The notes below the pieces were generated by a model. It did no database searches. It was not told where the DNA came from and saw only the letters and a list, made by a program, of their open reading frames with translations. This document shows, piece after piece, positions 21,936-28,036 of a DNA stretch of 28,036 nucleotides. The stretch is from Dokdonella_A sp937902695. Lineage in GTDB: Bacteria; Pseudomonadota; Gammaproteobacteria; Xanthomonadales; Rhodanobacteraceae. The stretch lies in assembly GCA_048498135.1 (NCBI GenBank), contig JBEHYO010000045.1, positions 1 through 28,036 on the forward strand. Direction: 5' to 3'. The translations under genes and the position numbers were made by a program. Every line of letters starts with the position of its first letter. The first letter of the stretch is position 1.

Positions 21936-22895
21936 ATGAACCCGAACTTCCTCGATTTCGAACAGCCTATCGCCGAACTGGATGCCAAGATCCAGGAGCT
22001 TCGGCTGGCGAGCCATGGCCAGGCGTTCAACATCGAGGACGAGATCTCGACGCTCGAGGACAAGCTCAAGGCCAAGACCGCCGAGATCTTCCGCAACCTG
22101 ACGCCGTGGCAGGTCGCCCAGCTCGCGCGCCATCCGGCGCGTCCGTATACGCTCGACTACATCGGCGTCATGTGCGAGGAGTTCCACGAGCTCGCCGGCG
22201 ACCGCGCATTCGCGGACGACGCCGCGATCGTCGGCGGCCTCGCGCGCATCAACGGGCGCAGCGTCGTCATCATCGGCCATCAGAAAGGCCGCGACACGAA
22301 ATCGAAGATCCGCCGCAATTTCGGCATGCCGCGGCCGGAGGGCTACCGCAAGGCGTTGCGCATCATGCAGCTCGCCGAGCGCTTTCGCCTGCCGATCCTG
22401 ACCTTCATCGACACGGCCGGCGCGTGGCCCGGCGTCGATGCCGAAGCGCGCGGCCAGAGCGAAGCGATCGCGCGCAACCTTTTCGAAATGTCCCAGCTCG
22501 AGGTGCCGATCATCTGCACCGTGATCGGCGAGGGCGGCTCGGGCGGCGCGCTTGCGATCGGCGTCGGCGACCGCACGAACATGCTGCAGTACTCGACGTA
22601 TTCGGTGATCACGCCCGAAGGCTGCGCGTCGATCCTGTGGAAGAGCGCCGAGCGCGCAAAAGATGCAGCCGAGCAGCTCGGCCTGACCGCGCCCCGCCTG
22701 CTCGAGCTCGGCCTCATCGACAAGATCATCCGCGAACCGCTCGGCGGCGCGCATCGCAATCCGCGCTCGATCGCGATTCGCCTGAAGGCGATCCTGCTCG
22801 CCCAGCTCGACGAGATCGAGCCGACCGAGCCCGCGCGGCTGCTCGATCAGCGTTACCAGCGCCTGCGCCGTTACGGCGCATTCACCGGCGGTTGA
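21936..22895 (+). CDS. accA: Acetyl-CoA carboxylase carboxyltransferase subunit alpha
   Basis: AccA, with AccD, transfers the carboxyl group from carboxybiotin to acetyl-CoA to make malonyl-CoA, the first step of fatty-acid synthesis. The 319-residue protein matches the family in length. It begins NFLDFEQPIAELDAKIQEL and contains RPYTLDYI, FHELAGDRAFADD, HQKGRDTK, RNFGMPRPEGYRKALR, DTAGAWPGVDAEARGQSEAIA, VIGEGGSGGALAIGVGD and TPEGCASILWK, all hallmark blocks of the crotonase-fold carboxyltransferase. The start ATG 21936 matches the usual MNPNFLDFE beginning. dnaE-accA is the standard gammaproteobacterial order, interrupted here only by the toxin-antitoxin pair. Confidence 0.98.
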   Translation: MNPNFLDFEQPIAELDAKIQELRLASHGQAFNIEDEISTLEDKLKAKTAEIFRNLTPWQVAQLARHPARPYTLDYIGVMCEEFHELAGDRAFADDAAIVGGLARINGRSVVIIGHQKGRDTKSKIRRNFGMPRPEGYRKALRIMQLAERFRLPILTFIDTAGAWPGVDAEARGQSEAIARNLFEMSQLEVPIICTVIGEGGSGGALAIGVGDRTNMLQYSTYSVITPEGCASILWKSAERAKDAAEQLGLTAPRLLELGLIDKIIREPLGGAHRNPRSIAIRLKAILLAQLDEIEPTEPARLLDQRYQRLRRYGAFTGG

Positions 22896-22943
22896 GCCCG
22901 CTCGCGGCATCGTCGCCGCGCCGCTTCCCGATCCGACATTCCG

Positions 22944-24353
22944 ATGCACCGATTGCCGCGGACATTGCCGCGAGGCGCGCTCGCAACCCTGCTTCTCGCG
23001 GCGGCCCTGCTCGCGCGTGCCGACGACGCCGGTACGCCGACCGAAGACGAGCCCGTCGTCGACGCCGTCTCGCTCGTGCAGCCGGCGCTGCTGTCGGGCC
23101 CCGGCTTCGGCGTCGATTCGCACGTGGAGCTGCGCGGCTACATGGCGCATTTCATGCTCGACACGCCGGTCGGACCGCTCAATGCCGACAGTGTCGAGAT
23201 CCTCGCCGAGCGCGAAGCGGAGTTGCCCGCGATCGACGCGATCGAAAAGGTCACGCGCTCGGATGCGTTCGTCAAGGCGGCCGGCGCGAAGTTCGTCGCG
23301 ACGGGCGCCGCGCTCGCGAAGGTCGTCCTGCATCCGGTCGACACCGTGCTCGGCATTCCGGCCGGCGTCGCGCGCTACTTCGGCAACCGGATCAGGAAAG
23401 TCGCGGCGCAGGCGCAGGCCGCGTCGGACCGTGTCGCAAGGGAGCTCGGCACGAGCGGCAATCCGTATCCGCCCGACGAAGGTCCGATGACCGACGCGCG
23501 CGGCGGCGATGGCGACGGCGCGAGGAAGCGCCGGAAACACTGGTATTCGAGCGTGACGAGCGAAGCCGAACGCGAGCTCAAGCGCCAGCTCAAGTACAAC
23601 GACGTCAAGCGCACGCTCGCCAGGGACCTCGGCATCGATCCGTACACGGGCAATCCGTACGTGCAGCAGCGCCTGTCGGAGCTCGCGTGGGTGGGCACCG
23701 GCGGCACCTTCAGCGCGACGAGTGCGCTCGGAGCGGTCGGTGGCGTCGGCGCGACCGTGCTGTCGAATGGCGGCAGGATCAACGACGTCGTCTGGAAGCT
23801 TTCGCCCGACGATCTTCGCGCGCGCAACAACGAACGGTTGCGCGCGTATTGTCGCGACGAGCTCCTGACGCGCCAGTTCCTGCGCCGTGGCGTGTTTTCG
23901 CCGACGCTGCAGACCGGCCTGGTCGATGCGCTCGACCGGCTCAGGCCCTCCGGCGGCGGCGATGCGCTGCTCGAGCTCGGCATGACCGCGCATTCGGAGC
24001 TCGAATCGCGCTTCCTCGTCAATGCGCTCCGCATGACCGCGGCGTACCTCGGCGATCGCGCGCATGGGGGCCTGCTGCGCCCGATCGGCGCGGGGCTCGC
24101 CTACGAAGCGGCCGATCACGAGCTGGTGCTGCCGCTGCCGGTCGACTGGCTGAGCTGGACGATCGAGGTGCGCGATTTCCTCGACCGCGCCGAGTTTCGC
24201 GTTGCGAACAAGACCGCGCTGATCGGCGGCGGCGCGAGCCTCGCCGCGCGCCGCGCGCTGACGGAGCGCGGCTGGAACATCGTCATGCGCACCCCGTGGC
24301 CCGGCGCGCCGCCGTACGCGGCTTTCGATGAGCCCGCGCCGCCGAGTGACTAG
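22944..24353 (+). CDS. Exported protein of unknown function
   Basis: I do not recognise this 469-residue protein. It has a signal peptide (ALATLLLAAALLARA, cleavage before DDAGT). The mature part begins with an acidic stretch and VQPALLSGPGFGVDSHVELRGYMAHFMLDTPVGPLNADSVEILAERE. A basic helix-rich middle contains KVVLHPVDTVLGIPAGVARYFGNRIRK and KHWYSSVTSEAERELKRQLKYNDVKRTLARDLGIDPYTGNPYVQQRL. A glycine-rich hydrophobic patch (GTGGTFSATSALGAVGGVGATVLS) follows, then helical and beta-like segments to the end. Apart from the signal peptide I see no clear transmembrane helix and no catalytic motif. It lies between accA and kbl, with 48 and 102 bp gaps. The G+C-rich codon use matches the neighbours, so it looks like a resident gene. 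Confidence 0.75.
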   Translation: MHRLPRTLPRGALATLLLAAALLARADDAGTPTEDEPVVDAVSLVQPALLSGPGFGVDSHVELRGYMAHFMLDTPVGPLNADSVEILAEREAELPAIDAIEKVTRSDAFVKAAGAKFVATGAALAKVVLHPVDTVLGIPAGVARYFGNRIRKVAAQAQAASDRVARELGTSGNPYPPDEGPMTDARGGDGDGARKRRKHWYSSVTSEAERELKRQLKYNDVKRTLARDLGIDPYTGNPYVQQRLSELAWVGTGGTFSATSALGAVGGVGATVLSNGGRINDVVWKLSPDDLRARNNERLRAYCRDELLTRQFLRRGVFSPTLQTGLVDALDRLRPSGGGDALLELGMTAHSELESRFLVNALRMTAAYLGDRAHGGLLRPIGAGLAYEAADHELVLPLPVDWLSWTIEVRDFLDRAEFRVANKTALIGGGASLAARRALTERGWNIVMRTPWPGAPPYAAFDEPAPPSD

Positions 24354-24455
24354 GCCGTCCGCTCTCGCATCCGTCTCTCTCCCGCAGAGCGGCAGAGGCG
24401 AACTGCCGACCAATATTGGAGAATAGGCGTTTCCCGCGTTCCGGAAACCGATTCC

Positions 24456-25649
24456 ATGGACAACGCCGCGCAGCACCGCCTCGAAGCCGAGCTCGATTCG
24501 ATCCGCGAGCAGGGTCTCTACAAGACCGAACGCATCATCACGACGCCGCAATCCGCGGCGATCCGGATCGCCGATGGCCGCGAAGTGCTGAACTTCTGCG
24601 CCAACAACTACCTCGGCCTCGCCGACCATCCGGACGTCATCGCCGCGGCCAAACACGCTCTCGACACGCACGGCTTCGGCCTCGCCTCCGTGCGCTTCAT
24701 CTGCGGCACGCAGGATCTGCACAAGCAGCTCGAAGCCACGATCTCGACGTTCTTCGGCACCGACGACACGATCCTCTACACGAGCTGCTTCGACGCGAAC
24801 GGCGGCCTGTTCGAGACGATCCTCAACGACGAGGATGTCGTGATCTCCGATGCGCTGAACCACGCGTCGATCATCGACGGCATTCGCCTGTGCAAGGCCG
24901 AGCGGCGCCGCTACGCGAACGGCGACATGGCCGAGCTCGAGAAGCACCTCGCCGAAACCGCGGGCAAGCGCACGCGCCTGATCGCGACCGATGGCGTCTT
25001 CTCGATGGACGGCTACATCGCCAAGCTCGACGAGATCGTCGCGCTCAAGAAGAAATACAACGCGCTGCTGATGGTCGACGATTCGCACGCCACCGGCTTC
25101 GTCGGGCCGACCGGCCGCGGCTCGGCCGAGCTCCACGGCGTCATGAAGGACGTGGACATCTTTACGTCCACGCTCGGCAAGGCGCTCGGCGGCGGCTCCG
25201 GCGGATTCACGACGGGCAGCCAGGCGATCATCGACCTCCTGCGCCAGCGCTCGCGGCCGTATCTTTTCTCGAACACGCTGCCGCCGCCGCTCGTCGCCGC
25301 GTCGATCAAGGTGTTCGAGATGCTGTCCTCGTCGACGGCGCTCCGCGACAAGGTCACCGACAACGCGCTGTATTTCAGGAAGCGCATGACCGAAGCCGGC
25401 TTCGACATCCGGCCCGGCACGCATCCGATCGCACCGGTCATGCTCTACGACGCGAACCTCGCGCAGGCATTCGCGAAGGAGCTCCTCGACGAAGGCATCT
25501 ACGTGATCGGCTTCTTCTATCCGGTGGTGCCGCAGGGTCAGGCGCGCATCCGCACGCAGATGAGCGCGGCGCACTCGCGCGAGCAGATCGATCGCGCGGT
25601 GGCGGCGTTCGTCAAGGTTGGACGCACGCTCGGCGTACTCAAAGGCTAA
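24456..25649 (+). CDS. kbl: Glycine C-acetyltransferase (2-amino-3-ketobutyrate CoA ligase)
   Basis: Kbl is a PLP enzyme of the alpha-oxoamine synthase family. It cleaves 2-amino-3-oxobutyrate with CoA to glycine and acetyl-CoA, the second step of threonine breakdown. The 397-residue protein matches E. coli Kbl (398) in length. It shows NFCANNYLGLADHP, GFGLASVRFICGTQDLHKQLE, YTSCFDANGGLFE, SDALNHASIIDGIRL, DGVFSMDGYIA, MVDDSHATGFVGPTGRG and the PLP lysine K242 in TSTLGKALGG. The specific combination SVRFICGTQ and FSMDG separates it from AONS (BioF) and ALAS. Threonine dehydrogenase (tdh), its usual partner, is not seen next to it. A hairpin 5 bp after the stop may end transcription. Confidence 0.95.
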   Translation: MDNAAQHRLEAELDSIREQGLYKTERIITTPQSAAIRIADGREVLNFCANNYLGLADHPDVIAAAKHALDTHGFGLASVRFICGTQDLHKQLEATISTFFGTDDTILYTSCFDANGGLFETILNDEDVVISDALNHASIIDGIRLCKAERRRYANGDMAELEKHLAETAGKRTRLIATDGVFSMDGYIAKLDEIVALKKKYNALLMVDDSHATGFVGPTGRGSAELHGVMKDVDIFTSTLGKALGGGSGGFTTGSQAIIDLLRQRSRPYLFSNTLPPPLVAASIKVFEMLSSSTALRDKVTDNALYFRKRMTEAGFDIRPGTHPIAPVMLYDANLAQAFAKELLDEGIYVIGFFYPVVPQGQARIRTQMSAAHSREQIDRAVAAFVKVGRTLGVLKG

Positions 25650-25653
25650 GCAC

Positions 25654-25728
25654 GTCCCGGCGAAAGCCGGGACCCATTCTGATCTTGCCGTAAAAGCAAA
25701 TGGATTCCGGCCTTCGCCGGAATGACGG
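25654..25728. repeat. Paired inverted repeat (REP/BIME-like element), probable two-way terminator
   Basis: Two hairpins face each other: GTCCCGGC-GAAA-GCCGGGAC (25654-25673, perfect 8-bp stem with a GNRA-type loop) and ATTCCGGC-CTTC-GCCGGAAT (25704-25723). The outer parts also pair (CCATT near 25675 with AATGG near 25699), so the whole unit is an imperfect palindrome. This CCGGCGAA-GCCGG type is a common dispersed intergenic repeat in proteobacterial genomes. It lies exactly between the converging kbl and FG-GAP genes, where it can stop transcription or protect both mRNA 3' ends. Confidence 0.8.
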
Positions 25729-25733
25729 AACAG

Positions 25734-27101
25734 CTACTCGAACCCGTTCGCGAAAATCGCATCGTCCGTGGGCGCGCCCAGCGCGTAGAAGAACACCGCG
25801 CCCTGCGCGAAGCTTCCATCGACATTCGCGAACGGCTCGCCGACGATCGCATCGGTACCGGACACCGCGACCGACCAGCCATAGTCGTCGACACCCCCGC
25901 CGTCGCCGGCATACGCGTGCGTTTCTTCGAACACGTTCGCCGTGCGCGCAAACGCATACGCCGCGCCGGCGCGCGTCATGTTGTAGCTGCCGGCGCCGAC
26001 GAGCGCAGTGTCGCCGGATACAGCGACCGACCAGCCGAAATAGCCGTTCGCGTCGCCATCGCTTGCGACGAGCTTCTGGTCCTGCTGCCAGCTCGCGCCA
26101 CCGCCGCCGAACACATAGGCGGCGCCTTCGAAGCCGTTTCCGTCGATCGTCGCGTACGGTGCGCCGACGAGCACGGTCGATCCCGATACCGCAACCGAGC
26201 GGCCGAAGTTGTCGAGCGCAACGCCGTCGTCGGCCACGAGTTTCGCCTGCTGGACCCAGGTGCCGCCGGAGCCTTCATAGACGTATGCCGCACCCTGCCC
26301 GACGTTGCCGCCGACGCGTGCTCCGTCGGCGGCAACGACGACCGTCGTGCCATCCGCAGCCACCGCGCTGCCGAAGCCGTCACCGGAATGGATGTCGTCC
26401 GGAAAGAATTTCTGCGTCTGGGTCCATGTGCCGCCGGACGGCGCGAACGCGTAGATCGCGCCGGTCTGCACCTGTCCCGTGACGACGAACGGCGCGCCGG
26501 CGAAAACCGTCTGACCCGACACCGCCACCGACCAGCCGAGGCAGTCGTTGGCTACGCCGTCGTCCGCGGCGAGCCGCGCCTTTTGCGTCCAGTGCGAGCC
26601 GCTGCCGGAGAACACGTAGACGGCGCCTTTCGAGCCGTCGGCCTGGTACGCGCCGATCGCGGCAACGTTGCCGGAGAGCGCGACGCGCTCGCCGAAGATG
26701 TCGAATGTCACGCCGTCGCTCGCCGTGAGCGTCGCGGCGAGATTCCAGAGATCATCCGCTTTCGTGAAGACGTAGGCAGCGCCCTGCTGCTTGTGGCCGT
26801 CGACGGTGACGCCGTAGGCGCCGACCAGCGCGGTATCGCCGTCCATCGCCACCGACCAGCCGAAGTAATCGGTCTGCGCGCCACCGGAAATGACGACGCG
26901 CTGGCCGGTGCCGGCAGGCGCGCTGACATCCGCGAGCGGCGAGGACCGCGACAGCGCCGCGCCGCCGGCGCCAGCCGGATACACGATCTGCGGCAGCGGC
27001 GCCGCGAATGCGGACTCTGTGAGCAACGCGGCGATCGCTCCAAGCGCGACGCGCGACAAGACAACGGAGTCGACCGGTCGTGATACATGGAGAAGGCTCA
27101 T
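25734..27101 (-). CDS. Secreted FG-GAP repeat protein, predicted seven-bladed beta-propeller
   Basis: The 455-residue protein has a signal peptide (MSLLHVSRP...VALGAIAALLTESAFA, cleavage before APLPQ). The mature chain carries seven repeats of the form 'D-x-F-G-W-S-V-A-V-S-G-D-T-A-L-V-G-A ... G-A-A-Y-V-F', for example YFGWSVAMDGDTALVGA, NFGRSVAVSGSTVLVGA and DYGWSVAVSGTDAIVGE. Seven is the number needed to close an integrin-alpha-like propeller, and the D-rich turns (ADDGVAND, DGDANG) could bind calcium. It ends in DDAIFANGFE, a short hydrophobic/acidic terminus recalling NDRVFCSSFE in the Rhs protein. ATG 27101 was chosen because it gives a proper signal peptide after a GGAG site; the ATG at 27149 adds an unlikely N-terminus. 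The ligand is unknown. Confidence 0.88.
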   Translation of the reverse strand: MSLLHVSRPVDSVVLSRVALGAIAALLTESAFAAPLPQIVYPAGAGGAALSRSSPLADVSAPAGTGQRVVISGGAQTDYFGWSVAMDGDTALVGAYGVTVDGHKQQGAAYVFTKADDLWNLAATLTASDGVTFDIFGERVALSGNVAAIGAYQADGSKGAVYVFSGSGSHWTQKARLAADDGVANDCLGWSVAVSGQTVFAGAPFVVTGQVQTGAIYAFAPSGGTWTQTQKFFPDDIHSGDGFGSAVAADGTTVVVAADGARVGGNVGQGAAYVYEGSGGTWVQQAKLVADDGVALDNFGRSVAVSGSTVLVGAPYATIDGNGFEGAAYVFGGGGASWQQDQKLVASDGDANGYFGWSVAVSGDTALVGAGSYNMTRAGAAYAFARTANVFEETHAYAGDGGGVDDYGWSVAVSGTDAIVGEPFANVDGSFAQGAVFFYALGAPTDDAIFANGFE

Positions 27102-27173
27102 GGCTCCAGCTCTCTTCGTGGAAGGAGGGCGCCCGCCCCAGCTGTACACAATGTAGCAAATCCGGATGGAGGA

Positions 27174-27908
27174 CTACAATGCGAGCGCGGCCATTTCGCC
27201 CGCATCGAGCGCACGAAATGCACCCTTGGCCAGCGTACCGAGCGCGACCGGACCGATCGCGACGCGCACGAGCCGCAGGACGCCGATGCCGTGCGCGGCG
27301 AGCAGCCGCCGGATCTGCCGGTTGCGGCCTTCGTCGAGCACGATCTCGAGCCACGCGTTTTTTTTGCCGCGGCGAAGCTCGCTCACGCGCCGTGCGGAAA
27401 GACGCTCGCCGTCTTCGTCTACACCTCGCGTCAGCGCGGCGGGGAGCGACGCGTCCGGCAGGCGATCGATCTGCACGTGATAGGTCTTCTCGAGGTGCGA
27501 CTCGGGTGCGGTGATGCGCGCGGCCCACGCACTGTCGTTCGTCAGGAGCAGCAGGCCTTCGCTTGCCTTGTCGAGACGGCCGACGGGCGCAACCCACGGC
27601 AGTGCGGCGCCTTCGAGCAGTGCATAGACCGTGTCGCGGCCGCGCTCGTCGGACGCCGTCGTGACGTAGCCGCGCGGCTTGTTCAGCATGAGATAGATGC
27701 GCTCGGATGCGCGGATTTCGCGACCATCGAGCGCGATGCGGTCGCGCTCGGCGTCGACCGGCCGCTCCGGATCGCGAACGATCCGGCCGTTGATCGCGAC
27801 GCGGCCCTCGCGCGCGTAGAGCGCGGCTTGCGTGCGCGAGCACGCGCCGAGCTTCGACAGCGTGCGCGCAAGACCGTGGCGCGGCGATCCTGGCGGCTCG
27901 CGCTTCAA
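27174..27908 (-). CDS. rRNA pseudouridine synthase, S4 domain plus RsuA/RluB/RluF-type catalytic domain
   Basis: The 244-residue protein starts with an S4 RNA-binding domain (LARTLSKLGACSRTQAALYAREGRVAINGRIV). It continues with MLNKPRGYVTT, the catalytic block PVGRLDKASEGLLLLTND with D113, KTYHVQI, and LDEGRNRQIRRLLAAHG, the RsuA-family C-terminal signature. The enzyme isomerises a specific uridine in 16S or 23S rRNA. The S4 domain argues against RluE; RluB (next to scpA/scpB in many genomes), RluF and RsuA remain possible, so no symbol is given. The ATG is at 27908, two bases after the preceding gene's stop, so the two are in one operon. The N-terminal region is short, without the long basic tail often seen in RluB. 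Confidence 0.9.
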   Translation of the reverse strand: MKREPPGSPRHGLARTLSKLGACSRTQAALYAREGRVAINGRIVRDPERPVDAERDRIALDGREIRASERIYLMLNKPRGYVTTASDERGRDTVYALLEGAALPWVAPVGRLDKASEGLLLLTNDSAWAARITAPESHLEKTYHVQIDRLPDASLPAALTRGVDEDGERLSARRVSELRRGKKNAWLEIVLDEGRNRQIRRLLAAHGIGVLRLVRVAIGPVALGTLAKGAFRALDAGEMAALAL

Positions 27909-27910
27909 GG

Positions 27911-28036
27911 CTAGTCAGTATCGAAGCCGTCGAACTCGCGCGCGACGATCGGCTCGCGCGTGACGTCGTCGACGCGTGCCGACGGCGGGCCGCGCCACAA
28001 CCAGCGCTCGAGCCCGGCCTTGCCGGTTCGGCGAGC
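27911..28036 (-). CDS. 3' end of a gene upstream of the pseudouridine synthase (possibly scpB)
   Basis: The last 41 codons of a minus-strand frame run in from the right edge and end at TAG 27911-27913. The peptide includes GLERWLWRGPPSARVDDV and ends EFDGFDTD, an acidic tail. It stops two bases before the pseudouridine synthase start. The common order scpA-scpB-rluB makes the C-terminal tail of ScpB a reasonable guess, but nothing in these residues is diagnostic. Confidence 0.45.
   Translation of the reverse strand, partial: ARRTGKAGLERWLWRGPPSARVDDVTREPIVAREFDGFDTD

Noticed and set aside
21411..25574. 1387-codon open frame on the minus strand opposite accA and kbl
   Set aside because: It lies across four well-supported plus-strand genes and its product is a low-complexity Arg/Asp/Ala/Val-rich string, a composition shadow.
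1..28036. CRISPR arrays, tRNA or rRNA genes
   Set aside because: I saw no regularly spaced repeats and no tRNA cloverleaf or rRNA signature on either strand.

Overview
The window looks like a piece of a high-GC gammaproteobacterial chromosome, most likely from the Xanthomonadales (Lysobacterales) and perhaps a Dokdonella/Rhodanobacteraceae-like genome. The evidence is the conserved gammaproteobacterial order lpxB - rnhB - dnaE - accA, an scpB-like/RsuA-family pair at the right edge, a CRP/Clp-type palindrome, and secreted proteins carrying 'F-x-x-(G/S)-F-E' tails. The taxonomic placement is inference; there is no rRNA gene to confirm it.

Layout. (1) 1-3374, plus strand: the 3' two thirds of lpxB (its first ~95 bases look like part of an unrelated LysR-type regulator, so this edge may be chimeric), a five-helix membrane phosphoglycerol-transferase/sulfatase-fold enzyme, and rnhB. 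(2) 3375-17450, all genes on the minus strand: a ~14 kb accessory island lying between rnhB and dnaE, which are normally neighbours. Reading in the direction of transcription (right to left), it opens with a five-gene operon: TIR-TM-TPR protein, small beta-rich protein, second TIR-TM-TPR protein, small beta-rich two-helix membrane protein, and a SLOG-like protein fused to four membrane helices (SLATT-like). A Sec-exported Rhs/YD-repeat protein follows; its toxin tail (HExxH metallopeptidase-like) is cut off from the core by an in-frame amber codon. Then come an OmpA-like periplasmic protein in the immunity position, an orphan Rhs tail with a nucleotidyltransferase-type toxin (frameshifted at its N-terminal side), its small putative immunity protein, and a last small gene also interrupted by an amber codon. 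(3) 17686-25649, plus strand: dnaE, a Phd/ParE-type toxin-antitoxin pair, accA, an exported protein of unknown function, and kbl. (4) 25654-28036: a paired inverted repeat, then minus-strand genes for a secreted seven-bladed FG-GAP propeller, an S4/RsuA-family rRNA pseudouridine synthase and the end of another gene.

How the parts may work together. The housekeeping genes cover lipid A, DNA replication, fatty-acid synthesis and rRNA modification. The island is a conflict module. The Rhs section is a toxin/immunity locus with one displaced C-terminal module waiting behind the main gene. The TIR/SLOG operon is the most novel part: TIR domains commonly consume or convert NAD+, SLOG domains can sense nucleotide-derived signals, and SLATT-type helices are predicted membrane effectors. 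The operon therefore suggests a Thoeris-like signalling chain whose output is membrane damage. That reading rests on domain logic, not on any experiment. A 10-bp direct repeat (GATAGTCATG) lies at both island edges.
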